A stretch of DNA of 40,631 nucleotides from Pseudonocardiales bacterium (GCA_003244255.1 QHCD01000083.1:1-40631); one strand, 5' to 3'; shown: positions 8,247-17,473, counted from the first letter of the stretch. Notes: generated by a model from the sequence alone, not told the origin. Program-made: numbers and translations.

Positions 8247-9859
8247 CCAGAGCGGTGCGGTCGCGACGCAAGGTCGAGGCGAGCCCGGCGGAGAAGGCCG
8301 GACGGTGGGCCGATGAGCGGTTCGGGCCGTCCGGCCCGATGCGCAACCTGCTGAACAAGGTCTTCCCCGACAACTGGTCGTTCATGCTGGGCGAGGTCGC
8401 GCTCTACTCGTTCATCATCCTGCTCATCTCCGGCACCTACCTGACGTTCTTCTTCGACACGTCGATGACGGAGGTCAAGTATCACGGTCACTACACGCCG
8501 CTCGACGACGTCACGATGTCGCGGGCGTATTCCTCCACGCTCAAGCTGTCGTTCGACGTCCGCGGCGGGCTGATCATCCGGCAGATCCACCACTGGGCGG
8601 CCCTACTGTTCGTCGCCGCGATGATCGTGCACATGATGCGGATCTTCTTCACCGGGGCATTCCGCAAGCCACGCGAAACCAACTGGCTGATCGGCTCGAC
8701 GCTGCTGCTGCTCGGAATCCTCGAGGGCTTCCTCGGCTACTCCCTTCCCGATGACCTGATGTCGGGCACCGGACTGCGGATCGCCTTCTCGATCATCCTG
8801 TCGATCCCCGTCGTCGGCACCTGGCTGGCCTATGCCATTTTCGACGGTACGTTCCCAGGCACCGAGATCATCGGCCGGTTCTACATCGTGCACGTGTTGT
8901 TGATACCGGGCATCATCCTGGCGTTGATTTCGGTGCACCTGGCCCTGGTCGTGAAGCAGAAGCACACCCAGTTCCCAGGACCGGGCCGGACCGAACGCAA
9001 CGTCATCGGTGAGCGGATCCTGCCGACGTACGCGGCCAAGGCCGGCGGGTTCTTCGCCCTGGTCTTCGGGGTGCTCGCCGTGCTCGGCGGGCTGACGCAG
9101 ATCAACCCGGTCTGGCTGTGGGGCCCGTACACCCCCTCGCAGGTCGGCGCGGGCTCGCAGCCGGACTTCTACATGCTCTTCGCTGAGGGCTCGATGCGGC
9201 TCTTCCCGTCATATGAAACCCACTTCCCGGGGTACACGATCTCGTCGATTTTCTGGCCCGCGGTGGTGCTGCCCGGCGTGCTCTTCACGCTGATCCTGAT
9301 CTACCCGTTCCTGGAGGCGCGGCTGACCCGCGATCGTGCCTCCCATCATCTGCTGCAACGCCCGCGGGACGTGCCGGTACGGACCGCACTCGGGGCGATG
9401 GCGCTCACGTTCTGGGTCGTGCTGGTGGCCTCCGGCAGCAACGACATCATTTCGTTCAAGTTCGCCATCAGCCTGAACGCCACGACCTGGATCGGGCGCA
9501 TCCTGCTGATCCTGGCGCCGCCGATCGCGTACGCCATCACCTACCGGGTGTGCCTGGGCCTGCAGATGCACGACCGCGAGGTGCTCGAGCACGGCATCGA
9601 GACCGGCATCATCCGCAGGCTGCCGTCCGGCGAGTTCATCGAGATCCACCAGCCGCTCGGCCCGGTGGACGACCACGGTCACGGCGTGCTGCAGTACGCC
9701 GGCGCGCCGGTGCCGAAGAAGATGAACGGTTTCGGCGACCTCGGCCGCAAGGCGCTCGGCTTCTTCACACCGGTCGAGCAGACTCCGGCCAACGGCCATG
9801 ACCGCGACGGCCACGGCGGCGAAGACAAGGCCAAGGAGCTCACCGGCGGCCGTCGCTAA
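8243..9859 (+). CDS. qcrB: Cytochrome b subunit of the bcc complex
   Basis: A 538-residue cytochrome b of the menaquinol:cytochrome c reductase. Multiple helices include the heme-binding [20 protein letters not shown] and the [12 protein letters not shown] region near the quinol site. A hydrophilic tail of about 120 residues after the last helix is typical of actinobacterial QcrB. The TTG start at 8243 overlaps the qcrA stop; a GTG at 8255 is an alternative. It is the last gene of the operon and converges with ctaF, leaving only 36 bp between the stops. Confidence 0.95.
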   Translation: MTRAVRSRRKVEASPAEKAGRWADERFGPSGPMRNLLNKVFPDNWSFMLGEVALYSFIILLISGTYLTFFFDTSMTEVKYHGHYTPLDDVTMSRAYSSTLKLSFDVRGGLIIRQIHHWAALLFVAAMIVHMMRIFFTGAFRKPRETNWLIGSTLLLLGILEGFLGYSLPDDLMSGTGLRIAFSIILSIPVVGTWLAYAIFDGTFPGTEIIGRFYIVHVLLIPGIILALISVHLALVVKQKHTQFPGPGRTERNVIGERILPTYAAKAGGFFALVFGVLAVLGGLTQINPVWLWGPYTPSQVGAGSQPDFYMLFAEGSMRLFPSYETHFPGYTISSIFWPAVVLPGVLFTLILIYPFLEARLTRDRASHHLLQRPRDVPVRTALGAMALTFWVVLVASGSNDIISFKFAISLNATTWIGRILLILAPPIAYAITYRVCLGLQMHDREVLEHGIETGIIRRLPSGEFIEIHQPLGPVDDHGHGVLQYAGAPVPKKMNGFGDLGRKALGFFTPVEQTPANGHDRDGHGGEDKAKELTGGRR

Positions 9860-9895
9860 CGAACCCGGCGCCGGTGTAACGGCCCGGCTACGGCG

Positions 9896-10294
9896 TCAGG
9901 CCCGGTTCTGCCCGATGTAGTACTCGAACAGCAGTCCGCCGATGGCGAAGACAACGGCGACGCCACCGATGAACATCAGCCAGCCCTGCCAGAACGCCGT
10001 CCCGATCGCTGCGACCATCGCCGCCAGCCCCATGCCGAACGGCCAGTAGCTGCGCGGGCTGAAGAACCCGAGTTCGCCCGCGCCCTCGCTGATGTCGGCG
10101 TCGCCGCGATCCTCTGGACGGGCGTCGATGCGCCGCACGATGAAGCCGAAGTAGGAGCCGATGATCCCGCAGAAACCACCGGAGAGAACCAGCGCCACCG
10201 TGCCGACCGGCTCGTGCGACCAGACGCCGTAGACCACGGCCGTGACGAAGCAGAACGCCGACACGGTGCCGAAGATCGCTGTCTCAACCCTCAT
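9896..10294 (-). CDS. ctaF: Cytochrome c oxidase subunit IV, actinobacterial
   Basis: 132 residues with four hydrophobic helices, matching the actinobacterial subunit IV family that associates with the aa3 oxidase. Recognisable parts are the N-terminal METAIF-like MRVETAIFGT, GGFCGIIGSYFGF and the SYWPFGMGLA block before the third helix. It follows ctaC on the minus strand with a 24-nt gap that holds a ribosome site, so the two form an operon, as ctaC and Rv2199c do in M. tuberculosis. Confidence 0.93.
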   Translation of the reverse strand: MRVETAIFGTVSAFCFVTAVVYGVWSHEPVGTVALVLSGGFCGIIGSYFGFIVRRIDARPEDRGDADISEGAGELGFFSPRSYWPFGMGLAAMVAAIGTAFWQGWLMFIGGVAVVFAIGGLLFEYYIGQNRA

Positions 10295-10318
10295 CGCGTC
10301 CTGCTCCTAGTGGTCTGT

Positions 10319-11197
10319 CTAGCCCGCGTGCCGCTCGGTGCGCTCGGTGGGCAACGGGTGCGTGGTGACAGCGTGCGTCGGCAGCCCGATCGCGGCCAGC
10401 GCGATGGCCTGACGGTTGTTGTACTGCGGATCGCCCGGCTGGTAGGCCGCCAGGGTCGTCGTGTATTTCTGATAGTCGGAGAAGCTGACGGTGCGCAGCT
10501 CGAAGTTCATGTCCGAGTGGTAGGTGCCGCACAGCTCGGCACATCGCCCGACGTAGGCGCCCTTCTTGGTGATCGTGATCTGGAAGTAGTTGTGCAGGCC
10601 CGGGATGACGTCGCGTTTGAACAGCAGCTCGGGCACCCAGAACGAGTGGATGACGTCGCGGGACTCCTCGTCGATCCGGATCACCTTGTTCACCGGCAGG
10701 ACCAGGATCGGGATGGTGGTCGCCGAACCCACGGTATCGACCGGCTGGCCGGTGTTCGGGTTGATCACGTTGTCGTACCGGAACGCCCAGTTCCACTTGA
10801 ACGCGACCGTGTGCACGGTGACGGCGGCCTTCTTCGAGTTGTCGTTGACGTAGTTCTCGGTGATGGCCGTGAAGTAGAACAGCACGGCGATGATGACGAG
10901 CGGTACGAACGTGTAGGTGAGCTCGAGGGGCAGGTTGTACTTCGTCTGCTTGGGAACGCGATCGTCCTTCTTGCGGTCGAACGCGATCGTCCAGAACATG
11001 AGGCCCCACACCAGCACTCCGATGGCGAGCGCCGCGATGCACGACGCGATCCACAGGTGCAGCATCCGTTCGCCTTGCGGGGTGATGCCGCTTGGCCAGC
11101 CGAACCGCGGCAGGTCGTTCCACGAGCAGCCGGTGGCAGCGAGGGCGAGCAGCGCCGCGATGCCGGCCAGCCGGGTGACTCGCTGAACCCGTCGCAC
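10319..11197 (-). CDS. ctaC: Cytochrome c oxidase subunit II
   Basis: A 292-residue lipoprotein-type subunit II. The signal peptide ends in a lipobox, LAATGC, so the mature protein would be lipid-anchored. Two transmembrane helices follow (residues ~45-70 and ~95-115), then the periplasmic cupredoxin domain with the CuA ligands in CAELCGTYHSDM. It accepts electrons from QcrC and passes them to subunit I, which is not encoded here. The GTG start at 11197 has GGAAGGG upstream. The gene is divergent from asnB with about 200 bp between. Confidence 0.95.
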   Translation of the reverse strand: MRRVQRVTRLAGIAALLALAATGCSWNDLPRFGWPSGITPQGERMLHLWIASCIAALAIGVLVWGLMFWTIAFDRKKDDRVPKQTKYNLPLELTYTFVPLVIIAVLFYFTAITENYVNDNSKKAAVTVHTVAFKWNWAFRYDNVINPNTGQPVDTVGSATTIPILVLPVNKVIRIDEESRDVIHSFWVPELLFKRDVIPGLHNYFQITITKKGAYVGRCAELCGTYHSDMNFELRTVSFSDYQKYTTTLAAYQPGDPQYNNRQAIALAAIGLPTHAVTTHPLPTERTERHAG

Positions 11198-11312
11198 CTC
11201 GTCGCCCTTCCGCCGCGAACTAGTGATCCCGCCCGGCAGGATCGACCGCTTCCCGCCGGCCCGGACAATACCCGCCGCGCAGTCCCGGTTGGCTCCCGGG
11301 GCGGCCCGGGCA

Positions 11313-11334
11313 CAGCCCTATCGCCGTAGGGCTG
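11313..11334. repeat. Inverted repeat between ctaC and asnB
   Basis: CAGCCCTA-tcgccg-TAGGGCTG, perfect 8-bp arms with a 6-nt loop, in the divergent promoter region. It sits about 25 bp upstream of the asnB -10. A regulator site is plausible but not shown. Confidence 0.4.
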
Positions 11335-11358
11335 GCGGGTCCGCGAGGGCCGATCCGA

Positions 11359-11364
11359 CATACT
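11359..11364 (+). promoter_or_regulatory. -10 element for asnB
   Basis: CATACT, about 31 nt before the GTG at 11395, leaving a leader with an AGGAGG Shine-Dalgarno at 11383-11388. No matching -35 is evident. Confidence 0.45.
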
Positions 11365-11394
11365 GGAGCGACACCACACTTGAGGAGGCCAGCC

Positions 11395-13287
11395 GTGTGC
11401 GGACTGCTCGCGTTCCTCAGCACGCAGCGGCAGGCGGCCTCGGCGAAGGCGGACGTCGAAGACGCGCTTCGCCTGATGCGCCATCGCGGGCCCGACGAGG
11501 GCGGCGCGTGGAGCGACGACGACGTCGTGCTCGGCTTCCGGCGGCTGTCGATCATCGACATCGAACGCAGCCACCAGCCGCTCCCCTACGACGACGGCCG
11601 CTACTGGCTGCTGTTCAACGGCGAGATCTACAACTACGTCGAGCTTCGCGCTCGCCTCACCGAGGAGTTCGGCGCGACCTTCCAGACCCATGGCGACGGC
11701 GAGGCCGTGCTCGCGGCGTACAAGTACCTGGGCGAGGCCGGCGTCACCCAGCTGCGCGGCATGTTCGCCTTCGTCATCTGGGATTCGGTGGAGCGCACCA
11801 TGTTCGGCGCGCGCGACTGGTTCGGCATCAAGCCGCTGTACACGATGACGACGGCCCGCGGGGTGTACTTCTCCTCGGAGGAGAAGTCCCTGCAGGCGCT
11901 GTCCGGGACGACGGTGCAGGCCGAACCGGCCGCGCTACAGCAGTACCTGACCCTGCAGTACGTCCCCGAGCCCGCCGCGATGACGGCGGGCATCACCCGG
12001 ATCGAGAGCGGCACCTGCTTCACCGTGACCCCCGACGGCGCGCTGACGACGCGACGGTACTTCCGGCCGACCTTTCCGACCGAGCCGGTCACCGACACGG
12101 CAGCGCGGTGGAAGGAGATCGGCGACGTCCTCGCCGACTCGGTGCGCGTGCACATGCGCGCCGACGTCACGGTCGGCGCGTTCCTCTCCGGCGGCATCGA
12201 TTCGACCGCGATCGCGGCGCTCGCCCGCCAGCACAACCCGAAGCTGCTGAGCTTCTCGGTGGGCTTCGAACGCGCCGGCTACAGCGAGATCGACGTCGCG
12301 GCCGAGACGGCACAGGCCATCGACGTGCAGCACATCACGACCGTCGTGACGCCCGATGAATTCGCCGAGGCGCTGCCGCTGATCGTGTGGTATCTGGACG
12401 AACCGGTGGCCGATCCGGCGCTGGTGCCGTTGTACTTCGTCGCCCGCGAGGCCCGCAAGTACGTGAAGGTGGTGCTCTCCGGTGAGGGCGCCGACGAGCT
12501 GTTCGGTGGCTACAACATCTACCACGAACCGCGATCGCTCCGGCCGTTCGACGCGATGCCGCGCCCGGTCAAGCGGAGCCTGCATGCGCTGTCCGGCCGG
12601 CTGCCCGCGGGCATGCGCGGCAAGGATCTGCTACGGCGCGGCAGCATCCCGATCGAGGAGCGTTACTACGGCAACGCGCGCATCTTCCGCGACGACGAGC
12701 TCGGGCTGCTGCGCACGTACGACGAATCGATCTCCTACCGCGACGTGACCCGCGACCACTACGCCGCCACCCGCCACCTCGACCCCGTGACCCGCATGCA
12801 GTACATCGACATCCACACCTGGCTGCGCGGCGACATCTTGGTCAAGGCCGACAAGATGACGATGGCGAACTCGCTGGAACTGCGGGTGCCCTTTCTGGAC
12901 AAGGAGGTGTTCGACGTCGCCTCGCGGCTGCCGGTGGAGCAGCGGGTCACGCGGCACGAGACGAAGTACGCATTGCGGCAGGCGTTGCGCGACGTCGTAC
13001 CGGCCCATGTGCTGCACCGGCGCAAGCTCGGCTTCCCGGTGCCGATCCGGTTCTGGCTGCGCGAGCAACTCTACGACTGGGCGCGCGCGATCATCGACGA
13101 GTCCGGCACCGACCGGCTGATCGACAAGGATGCGGTCCGTGCGCTGCTCGACGCGCACCGAGTCGGACCGCTCGATCACAGCCGCAAGATCTGGACCCTG
13201 CTGGTGTTCATGATCTGGCACGGCATCTTCGTCGAAGGCCGGATCCGTCCCGACGTACCGGCGCCGTCGTACCCCGTCTCGCTCTGA
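11395..13287 (+). CDS. asnB: Asparagine synthase (glutamine-hydrolysing)
   Basis: A 630-residue AsnB. The start at GTG 11395 is fixed by the required catalytic Cys directly after the initiator (MCGLLAF) and by AGGAGG six nt upstream. Residues 1-~215 form the class II glutamine amidotransferase domain with RHRGPDEGG and FNGEIYNYVELR. The synthetase half has the PP-loop FLSGGIDSTAIA and VVLSGEGADELFGGY. It makes asparagine from aspartate, ATP and glutamine. Relatives of this type beside ctaC (M. tuberculosis Rv2201) are sometimes linked to cell-wall peptide amidation; which role applies here cannot be read from sequence. Confidence 0.93.
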   Translation: MCGLLAFLSTQRQAASAKADVEDALRLMRHRGPDEGGAWSDDDVVLGFRRLSIIDIERSHQPLPYDDGRYWLLFNGEIYNYVELRARLTEEFGATFQTHGDGEAVLAAYKYLGEAGVTQLRGMFAFVIWDSVERTMFGARDWFGIKPLYTMTTARGVYFSSEEKSLQALSGTTVQAEPAALQQYLTLQYVPEPAAMTAGITRIESGTCFTVTPDGALTTRRYFRPTFPTEPVTDTAARWKEIGDVLADSVRVHMRADVTVGAFLSGGIDSTAIAALARQHNPKLLSFSVGFERAGYSEIDVAAETAQAIDVQHITTVVTPDEFAEALPLIVWYLDEPVADPALVPLYFVAREARKYVKVVLSGEGADELFGGYNIYHEPRSLRPFDAMPRPVKRSLHALSGRLPAGMRGKDLLRRGSIPIEERYYGNARIFRDDELGLLRTYDESISYRDVTRDHYAATRHLDPVTRMQYIDIHTWLRGDILVKADKMTMANSLELRVPFLDKEVFDVASRLPVEQRVTRHETKYALRQALRDVVPAHVLHRRKLGFPVPIRFWLREQLYDWARAIIDESGTDRLIDKDAVRALLDAHRVGPLDHSRKIWTLLVFMIWHGIFVEGRIRPDVPAPSYPVSL

Positions 13288-13340
13288 GCGACCGGCCATT
13301 CGCCGCTGACCCACCGTGATCCCCGCGGCTCCCCCGGGAC

Positions 13341-13404
13341 TGTTGATCATGCACTTTCGGGACGCGACACGCCGTTTTCGCGTCCCGAAACCGCATGATC
13401 AACA
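13341..13404. repeat. Long imperfect inverted repeat downstream of asnB
   Basis: Arms 13341-13366 and 13379-13404 are 26 nt each with two mismatches in the middle (AC against GG), around a 12-nt loop. The outer part is TGTTGATCATGC and the inner part TTTCGGGACGCG. No T-run follows, so it is not a standard terminator. It looks like a mobile or dispersed palindromic element. The rest of the 13288-13614 gap shows no gene. Confidence 0.8.
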
Positions 13405-13614
13405 ACGGCGCTCGGGCACTGCAAGGGTGGAATCGGTTACCGAGTGTGACCAGCTGGGCTGGACCGCACGATGGTCCACCGGGCGTACGAGCCGGCGCTG
13501 ATCATCGCCCGGTGGCCGCCGTCTTGCCGCATTCGGATCGTGGCGCTGCGCCGCAGCGCCGCGAGTAACCACGCGACTCCGGTGTCCGGGTCGGAAATCC
13601 CTCCGCCTGGGACG

Positions 13615-13965
13615 TTAGTGGAAGGAGTCGCCGCAGGCGCAGGATCCGGTGGCGTTCGGGTTCTCGATGGTGAAGCCCTGCTTCTCGATCGTGTCGACGA
13701 AGTCGATGGTGGCGCCGGAGAGGTACGGGACGCTCATCCGGTCGACCACGAGCTGGACGCCGTCGAAGTCTTCGACCGCGTCGCCATCGAGGGAGCGCTC
13801 GTCGAAGAACAGCTGGTAGCGCAGACCGGAGCAGCCGCCGGGCTGGACGGCGATGCGCAGCCGGAGATCGTCACGCCCCTCCTGGTCGAGGAGTGCCTTG
13901 ACCTTCGCCGCGGCCGTCTCGGTGAGCACGGCCGCCTGCGGGGCCTGGGTGGTCGTCTCCGACAT
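13615..13965 (-). CDS. erpA: ErpA/HesB-type iron-sulfur cluster insertion protein
   Basis: A 116-residue A-type carrier that receives Fe-S clusters from the assembly machinery and delivers them to target proteins. The three cluster cysteines are present: C45 in GGCSG, and C109 and C111 in SCACGDSF. The LFFDE and GFTIENPNATG stretches fit the family. LipA and QcrA in this window are possible clients. A TATGAT -10 lies about 80 nt upstream of the start. Confidence 0.92.
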   Translation of the reverse strand: MSETTTQAPQAAVLTETAAAKVKALLDQEGRDDLRLRIAVQPGGCSGLRYQLFFDERSLDGDAVEDFDGVQLVVDRMSVPYLSGATIDFVDTIEKQGFTIENPNATGSCACGDSFH

Positions 13966-14045
13966 CTCGGGGTCTCCCTCGCTGCTGCCGATCGAAGTCT
14001 GTGACGTAACCGACGTGATCGCCGGAGTGTTCCGCCGACGTCCCG

Positions 14046-14051
14046 ATCATA
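14046..14051 (-). promoter_or_regulatory. -10 element for the ErpA-type gene
   Basis: TATGAT on the minus strand, about 80 nt before the ATG at 13965 and just past the glycerate kinase stop. No clear -35. Confidence 0.35.
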
Positions 14052-14064
14052 CGTGGTCTGCCGC

Positions 14065-15183
14065 TCATCGGCTCCATTGAGTGGCCACGTGGGCGGCGAG
14101 ATCGGCCAGCCCGCCGGCGGGTTCGGCCAGCGAGGCCCGTACCGAGCCCGCATGCAGGGCAACGGCGTAGGCATCGGCGACACCGGCGGCAGCCATCTCC
14201 GGCCGGGTGACCGAGACCTGCCCGGCGAGCACGACACAGGGCACTCTGTGGCGGCCGGCCGACTCGGCCACACCGGTGATCACCTTGCCGCGCAGCGACT
14301 GCCGGTCGAACGACCCCTCGCCGGTGACGACGACGTCGGCTCCGGCGAGGGCGTCGTCCAGCCCGATCAGCCGCCGCACGAGCCCCACCCCGGACACGCG
14401 CACGGCACCGAGTGCCAGCAGTCCCGCACCCAGACCGCCGGCCGCGCCGCCGCCGGGCAGGACCGCCAGGCCGGGAGGGCAGCCGGCCAGGTCGCGCTCC
14501 AGCACGCTCGCGAACCGGGCGAGCGCCGAATCGAGCTGGCGTACCTGGTCCGGGGTGGCACCCTTCTGCGGGCCGAAGACCGCCGACGCGCCGTGGGGGC
14601 CGACCAGCGGGTTGTCCACGTCGCTCGCGGCCACCAGCGATGCACCGCGAAGCAACGGGCTGCCGTCGACGCGCTCGGCGAACGAAAGCGCGGCACCGCC
14701 GTAGGGCAGCGGGCGGCCGGCGCAGTCGCGGGTCACCACGCCCAGTGCGGCCAGCATGCCCGCGCCGCCGTCGTTCGTGCCCGAGCCCCCGAGGCCGACG
14801 ACGACGCTGCGCGAACCCGCCTCCAAGGCGGTCGCGATGAGGACGCCCACGCCGTGGGTGGTCGTGACGCCGGGATCACGCTCGGCCGGCATCAGCAGGT
14901 CGAGGCCGCATGCGGCGGCCGCTTCGATGTACGCCGTCCCGTCCACCACCAGGATGTCCGCCGAGACGGGCCGGCCGGTCGGCCCGCGGGTATCGACCGG
15001 TACGCGGCTGCCGCGCAGCGTCGCCGCCAGCACGTCGACGAAGCCCGGGCCGCCGTCGGACATTGGCCGCGTGTCAACGACGTCGCCCGGCCGGGCCCGC
15101 CGCCATCCGCCGGCGATCGCCGCGGCGACCTCCGGCGCGGTGAGGGTTCCACCGAAGGAGTCCGGCGCGACGACGACCCGCAT
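14065..15183 (-). CDS. Glycerate kinase (GlxK family)
   Basis: A 372-residue GlxK/GarK-family kinase that phosphorylates D-glycerate, feeding glyoxylate- or serine-derived carbon into glycolysis. Start ATG 15183 gives the expected MRVVVAPDSFGGTLTA N-terminus. Other family blocks are MSDGGPGFVDV, GLGGSGTNDGGAGMLAALG and VTGEGSFDRQSLRGK. The frame continues open to 15411, but that portion is antisense to the DUF3043 gene. It corresponds to M. tuberculosis Rv2205c and is divergent from the DUF3043 gene. Confidence 0.9.
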   Translation of the reverse strand: MRVVVAPDSFGGTLTAPEVAAAIAGGWRRARPGDVVDTRPMSDGGPGFVDVLAATLRGSRVPVDTRGPTGRPVSADILVVDGTAYIEAAAACGLDLLMPAERDPGVTTTHGVGVLIATALEAGSRSVVVGLGGSGTNDGGAGMLAALGVVTRDCAGRPLPYGGAALSFAERVDGSPLLRGASLVAASDVDNPLVGPHGASAVFGPQKGATPDQVRQLDSALARFASVLERDLAGCPPGLAVLPGGGAAGGLGAGLLALGAVRVSGVGLVRRLIGLDDALAGADVVVTGEGSFDRQSLRGKVITGVAESAGRHRVPCVVLAGQVSVTRPEMAAAGVADAYAVALHAGSVRASLAEPAGGLADLAAHVATQWSR

Positions 15184-15239
15184 CGCTCCAGTCTGACGAC
15201 CGCCGAGGCGCGCACCGCGGACGGCATGGCGCGTCTCGG

Positions 15240-15245
15240 TATCGT
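15240..15245 (+). promoter_or_regulatory. -10 element for the DUF3043 gene (leaderless)
   Basis: TATCGT, then exactly 6 nt, then GTG at 15252; no room for a ribosome site. Confidence 0.45.
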
Positions 15246-15251
15246 GGCGCC

Positions 15252-15854
15252 GTGGCGGTCTTCCGGCGAACACGCAAGGCGAGCGGCGATGCAGGTGGCG
15301 CCGCGCCCGAACCGTCGACGGGTGCTGCCAAGGCAACCCAGGGCAAGGGCCGCCCGACCCCGACCCGCCGGGTCGCCACCGGCAAGCGGGCCGGCCCGGT
15401 GCCGCCGCCACCGCGGACCCGGCGCGAGGCCTACCGGCGGATGCGTCAGGTCGGCGGGTCCCGTCGCGCGCAGGTCGGCGACCGGATCCGCGCCGGCGAC
15501 GACCGCTACCTGCCGGCCCGCGATCAGGGCCCGGCGAAGGCGCTGGTACGAGACATCGTCGACTCCCGGCGCAACGCCGGCGGTGTGTTCCTGCTGGTCG
15601 CCGCCGTCGTGATCCTCAGCTACGCCGTGCCGAGTGCGGGCGTCCGCAGCTTCACCCTGAGTCTCTGGGTCGCCGCGTTCCTGGTGATCATCGTCGACTC
15701 TTTCGTCCTCGGCCGCCGGATCCGCAAGGTGCTGACCGAGCGGCTGCCCGAGGACCACACCCGCGGCGTGGTCTGGTACGGCGTGCAGCGCGCGACGATG
15801 GTGCGGCGCTGGCGGCTTCCGAAGCCGCGGGTCAAGCCCGGCGATCGGGTCTGA
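15252..15854 (+). CDS. DUF3043 membrane protein
   Basis: A 200-residue protein of the actinobacterial DUF3043 family (M. tuberculosis Rv2206). A long basic, Pro/Ala/Thr-rich cytoplasmic N-terminus (residues 1-~95) precedes RDQGPAKALVRDIVDSRRN, the family's best conserved stretch. Two transmembrane helices follow at about 112-130 and 138-157, and a basic tail ends in KPRVKPGDRV. Function is unknown. The GTG start fits a leaderless promoter. Confidence 0.88.
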   Translation: MAVFRRTRKASGDAGGAAPEPSTGAAKATQGKGRPTPTRRVATGKRAGPVPPPPRTRREAYRRMRQVGGSRRAQVGDRIRAGDDRYLPARDQGPAKALVRDIVDSRRNAGGVFLLVAAVVILSYAVPSAGVRSFTLSLWVAAFLVIIVDSFVLGRRIRKVLTERLPEDHTRGVVWYGVQRATMVRRWRLPKPRVKPGDRV

Positions 15855-15902
15855 GCCCCGGCGACCTAAGGTGCCGGCCGCCCGGCCCCGGCGCGGCAGC
15901 AA

Positions 15903-15908
15903 TAGGGT
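15903..15908 (+). promoter_or_regulatory. -10 element for the aldo/keto reductase (leaderless)
   Basis: TAGGGT, 6 nt, then ATG at 15915. Confidence 0.5.
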
Positions 15909-15914
15909 CAACGG

Positions 15915-16901
15915 ATGGAGTTTCGACGTCTCGGGCGCAGCGGCCTTTCCATCAGCGAACTCGCCTACGGCAACTGGCTGACGCACGGCAGCCAGGTCGA
16001 GGAGGACGCCGCCAAGGCGTGTGTGGCCGCGGCGCTCGACGCCGGCATCACGACGTTCGACACCGCCGACGTCTACGCCGGCGGGCGGGCAGAGGAGGTG
16101 CTCGGCCGGGCCCTGTCGGGACAGCGCCGGGAGGGCTACGAGCTGTTCACCAAGGTGTACTTCCCGATGGGCGAGGGCCGAAACGACCGTGGGCTGTCCC
16201 GCAAGCACATCACCGAGGGCCTGCACAATTCGCTGCGCCGCCTGCAGACCGACTACGTCGACCTCTACCAGACCCACCGGTTCGACACGCGCACGCCGCT
16301 GGAAGAGACGATGTCGACGTTCGCCGATCTGGTGCACGCCGGAAAGGTGCACTACATAGGCGTTTCGGAGTGGCGGGCGGAGGAGATCGAGGCCGGCGCC
16401 CGGATGGCGAAGGACCTCGGTATCAGCCTGATCTCCAACCAGCCGCAGTACTCGATGCTGTGGCGGGTCATCGAGGGTGAGGTCGTACCGGCGAGCGAGC
16501 GGGCCGGCGTAGGGCAGATCGTGTGGTCTCCGGTCGCGCAGGGTGCGCTGACTGGCAAGTACAAGCCGGGTGGCGACTACCCTGCCGGATCCCGCGCCAC
16601 CGACGACAAGGGCGGCGCAGAGATGATCTCGCGGTTCCTCAACGACAAGGTATTGACCCACGTGCAGCGGCTCGCGCCGATCGCCGACGACGCCGGGCTG
16701 TCGGTGGCACAGCTCGCCATCGCCTGGGTGCTGCAGAACTCCAATGTCGCGGCGGCGATCATCGGCGCCAGCCGGCCCGAGCAGGTGCACGAGAACGTCA
16801 AGGCCGCCGGCGTGAGGCTCGAGCCGGAGCAGATGCGCCGAATCGACGACGCGTTGGGTGACATCGTCGAACGCGACCCGGCCCAGACCGCGCGCGGCTA
16901 G
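15915..16901 (+). CDS. Aldo/keto reductase, Kv-beta/YghZ-like
   Basis: A 328-residue NADPH-dependent oxidoreductase with a TIM-barrel fold. The catalytic tetrad can be seen: Asp and Tyr in FDTADVYAGGRAEE, Lys in LFTKVYFP, and His in YQTHRFDT. SPVAQGALTGKY and the C-terminal IGASRPEQVHENV cofactor region fit the potassium-channel-beta branch of the superfamily. The physiological substrate is unknown. The start fits a leaderless promoter, with only about 60 bp after DUF3043. Confidence 0.92.
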   Translation: MEFRRLGRSGLSISELAYGNWLTHGSQVEEDAAKACVAAALDAGITTFDTADVYAGGRAEEVLGRALSGQRREGYELFTKVYFPMGEGRNDRGLSRKHITEGLHNSLRRLQTDYVDLYQTHRFDTRTPLEETMSTFADLVHAGKVHYIGVSEWRAEEIEAGARMAKDLGISLISNQPQYSMLWRVIEGEVVPASERAGVGQIVWSPVAQGALTGKYKPGGDYPAGSRATDDKGGAEMISRFLNDKVLTHVQRLAPIADDAGLSVAQLAIAWVLQNSNVAAAIIGASRPEQVHENVKAAGVRLEPEQMRRIDDALGDIVERDPAQTARG

Positions 16902-16918
16902 ATCCGGCGGCCGCCTTC

Positions 16919-17125
16919 TCACTGCTCGGGCGGCTCCAGGCTCATCGGTTCCGACCGCAGCCGGTCGTCCTCGTAGAGGCTGACCCGGCACACACCGGCG
17001 TCGAGCAGTTCCGGCCACGCCTCACCGAGCCACGACTCGGCATCGGACCGCGTGGCGAACGACTCGGGCTCGGGATCGGTGACGGCGCCGCCGCCGGCGT
17101 CCTCGTACCGCCAGGTCCAGGTCAT
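16919..17125 (-). CDS. Small conserved actinobacterial protein
   Basis: 68 residues starting MTWTWRYED, acidic, with the pattern ESFATRSDAESWLGEAWPELLDAGV and a final LYEDDRLRSEPMSL. This form is familiar as a short hypothetical protein in actinobacteria. No motif gives a function. A GAGAGAGG ribosome site precedes the ATG at 17125. It converges with the aldo/keto reductase, with a 17-bp gap. Confidence 0.75.
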   Translation of the reverse strand: MTWTWRYEDAGGGAVTDPEPESFATRSDAESWLGEAWPELLDAGVCRVSLYEDDRLRSEPMSLEPPEQ

Positions 17126-17249
17126 CGCGCCTCTCTCTCGCTCGCTCGCCGATCGGCTGGCGCGACCGTATCGGTCCTTTGACGCGCGGGCGTGGGCATG
17201 GTCGGATCGTCGCGGTACTCACGACCCAAAGGGACCGACGGTACGATCG

Positions 17250-17473
17250 ATGCGGCGGTTCCTGGTTTCCGTCGCCGTCGTCGTCGCCGTCATCGGCGGG
17301 ACGGCCTCCTTCGGGACCGTGTCGAGCGCGCAGACGCCTGCCGGCGCCGGCAGTCACCGGACACGTCCTCGGGTGGATCATCGGGTCTGCTGATCGGCAT
17401 CGTCGTTGTCGTGGTCGTGGTCGTGGTCGTCGCGGCAGGGGTGGTCGTCGGCGTTCGGCGGCGTCGGGCCTGA
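17250..17473 (+). pseudogene. Small secreted/membrane protein gene with apparent one-base frameshift
   Basis: ATG 17250 opens a good signal peptide (MRRFLVSVAVVVAVIGGTAS, cleavage likely near SSAQT), but the frame ends at 17393 after an Arg-rich run. A different frame from about 17354 to the stop at 17471-17473 encodes SPDTSSGGSSG, a poly-Val helix and a C-terminal RRRR stop-transfer signal. Joined, the two make a normal small type I membrane protein. One missing base between about 17345 and 17353 would explain the break. The poly-Val helix is encoded by GTGGTC hexamer repeats. No function is recognisable. It may be a sequence error rather than a true pseudogene. Confidence 0.55.

Noticed and set aside
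14892..17018. 708-codon minus-strand frame
   Set aside because: It crosses glycerate kinase, DUF3043 and the aldo/keto reductase in a shadow frame and has no recognisable domain.
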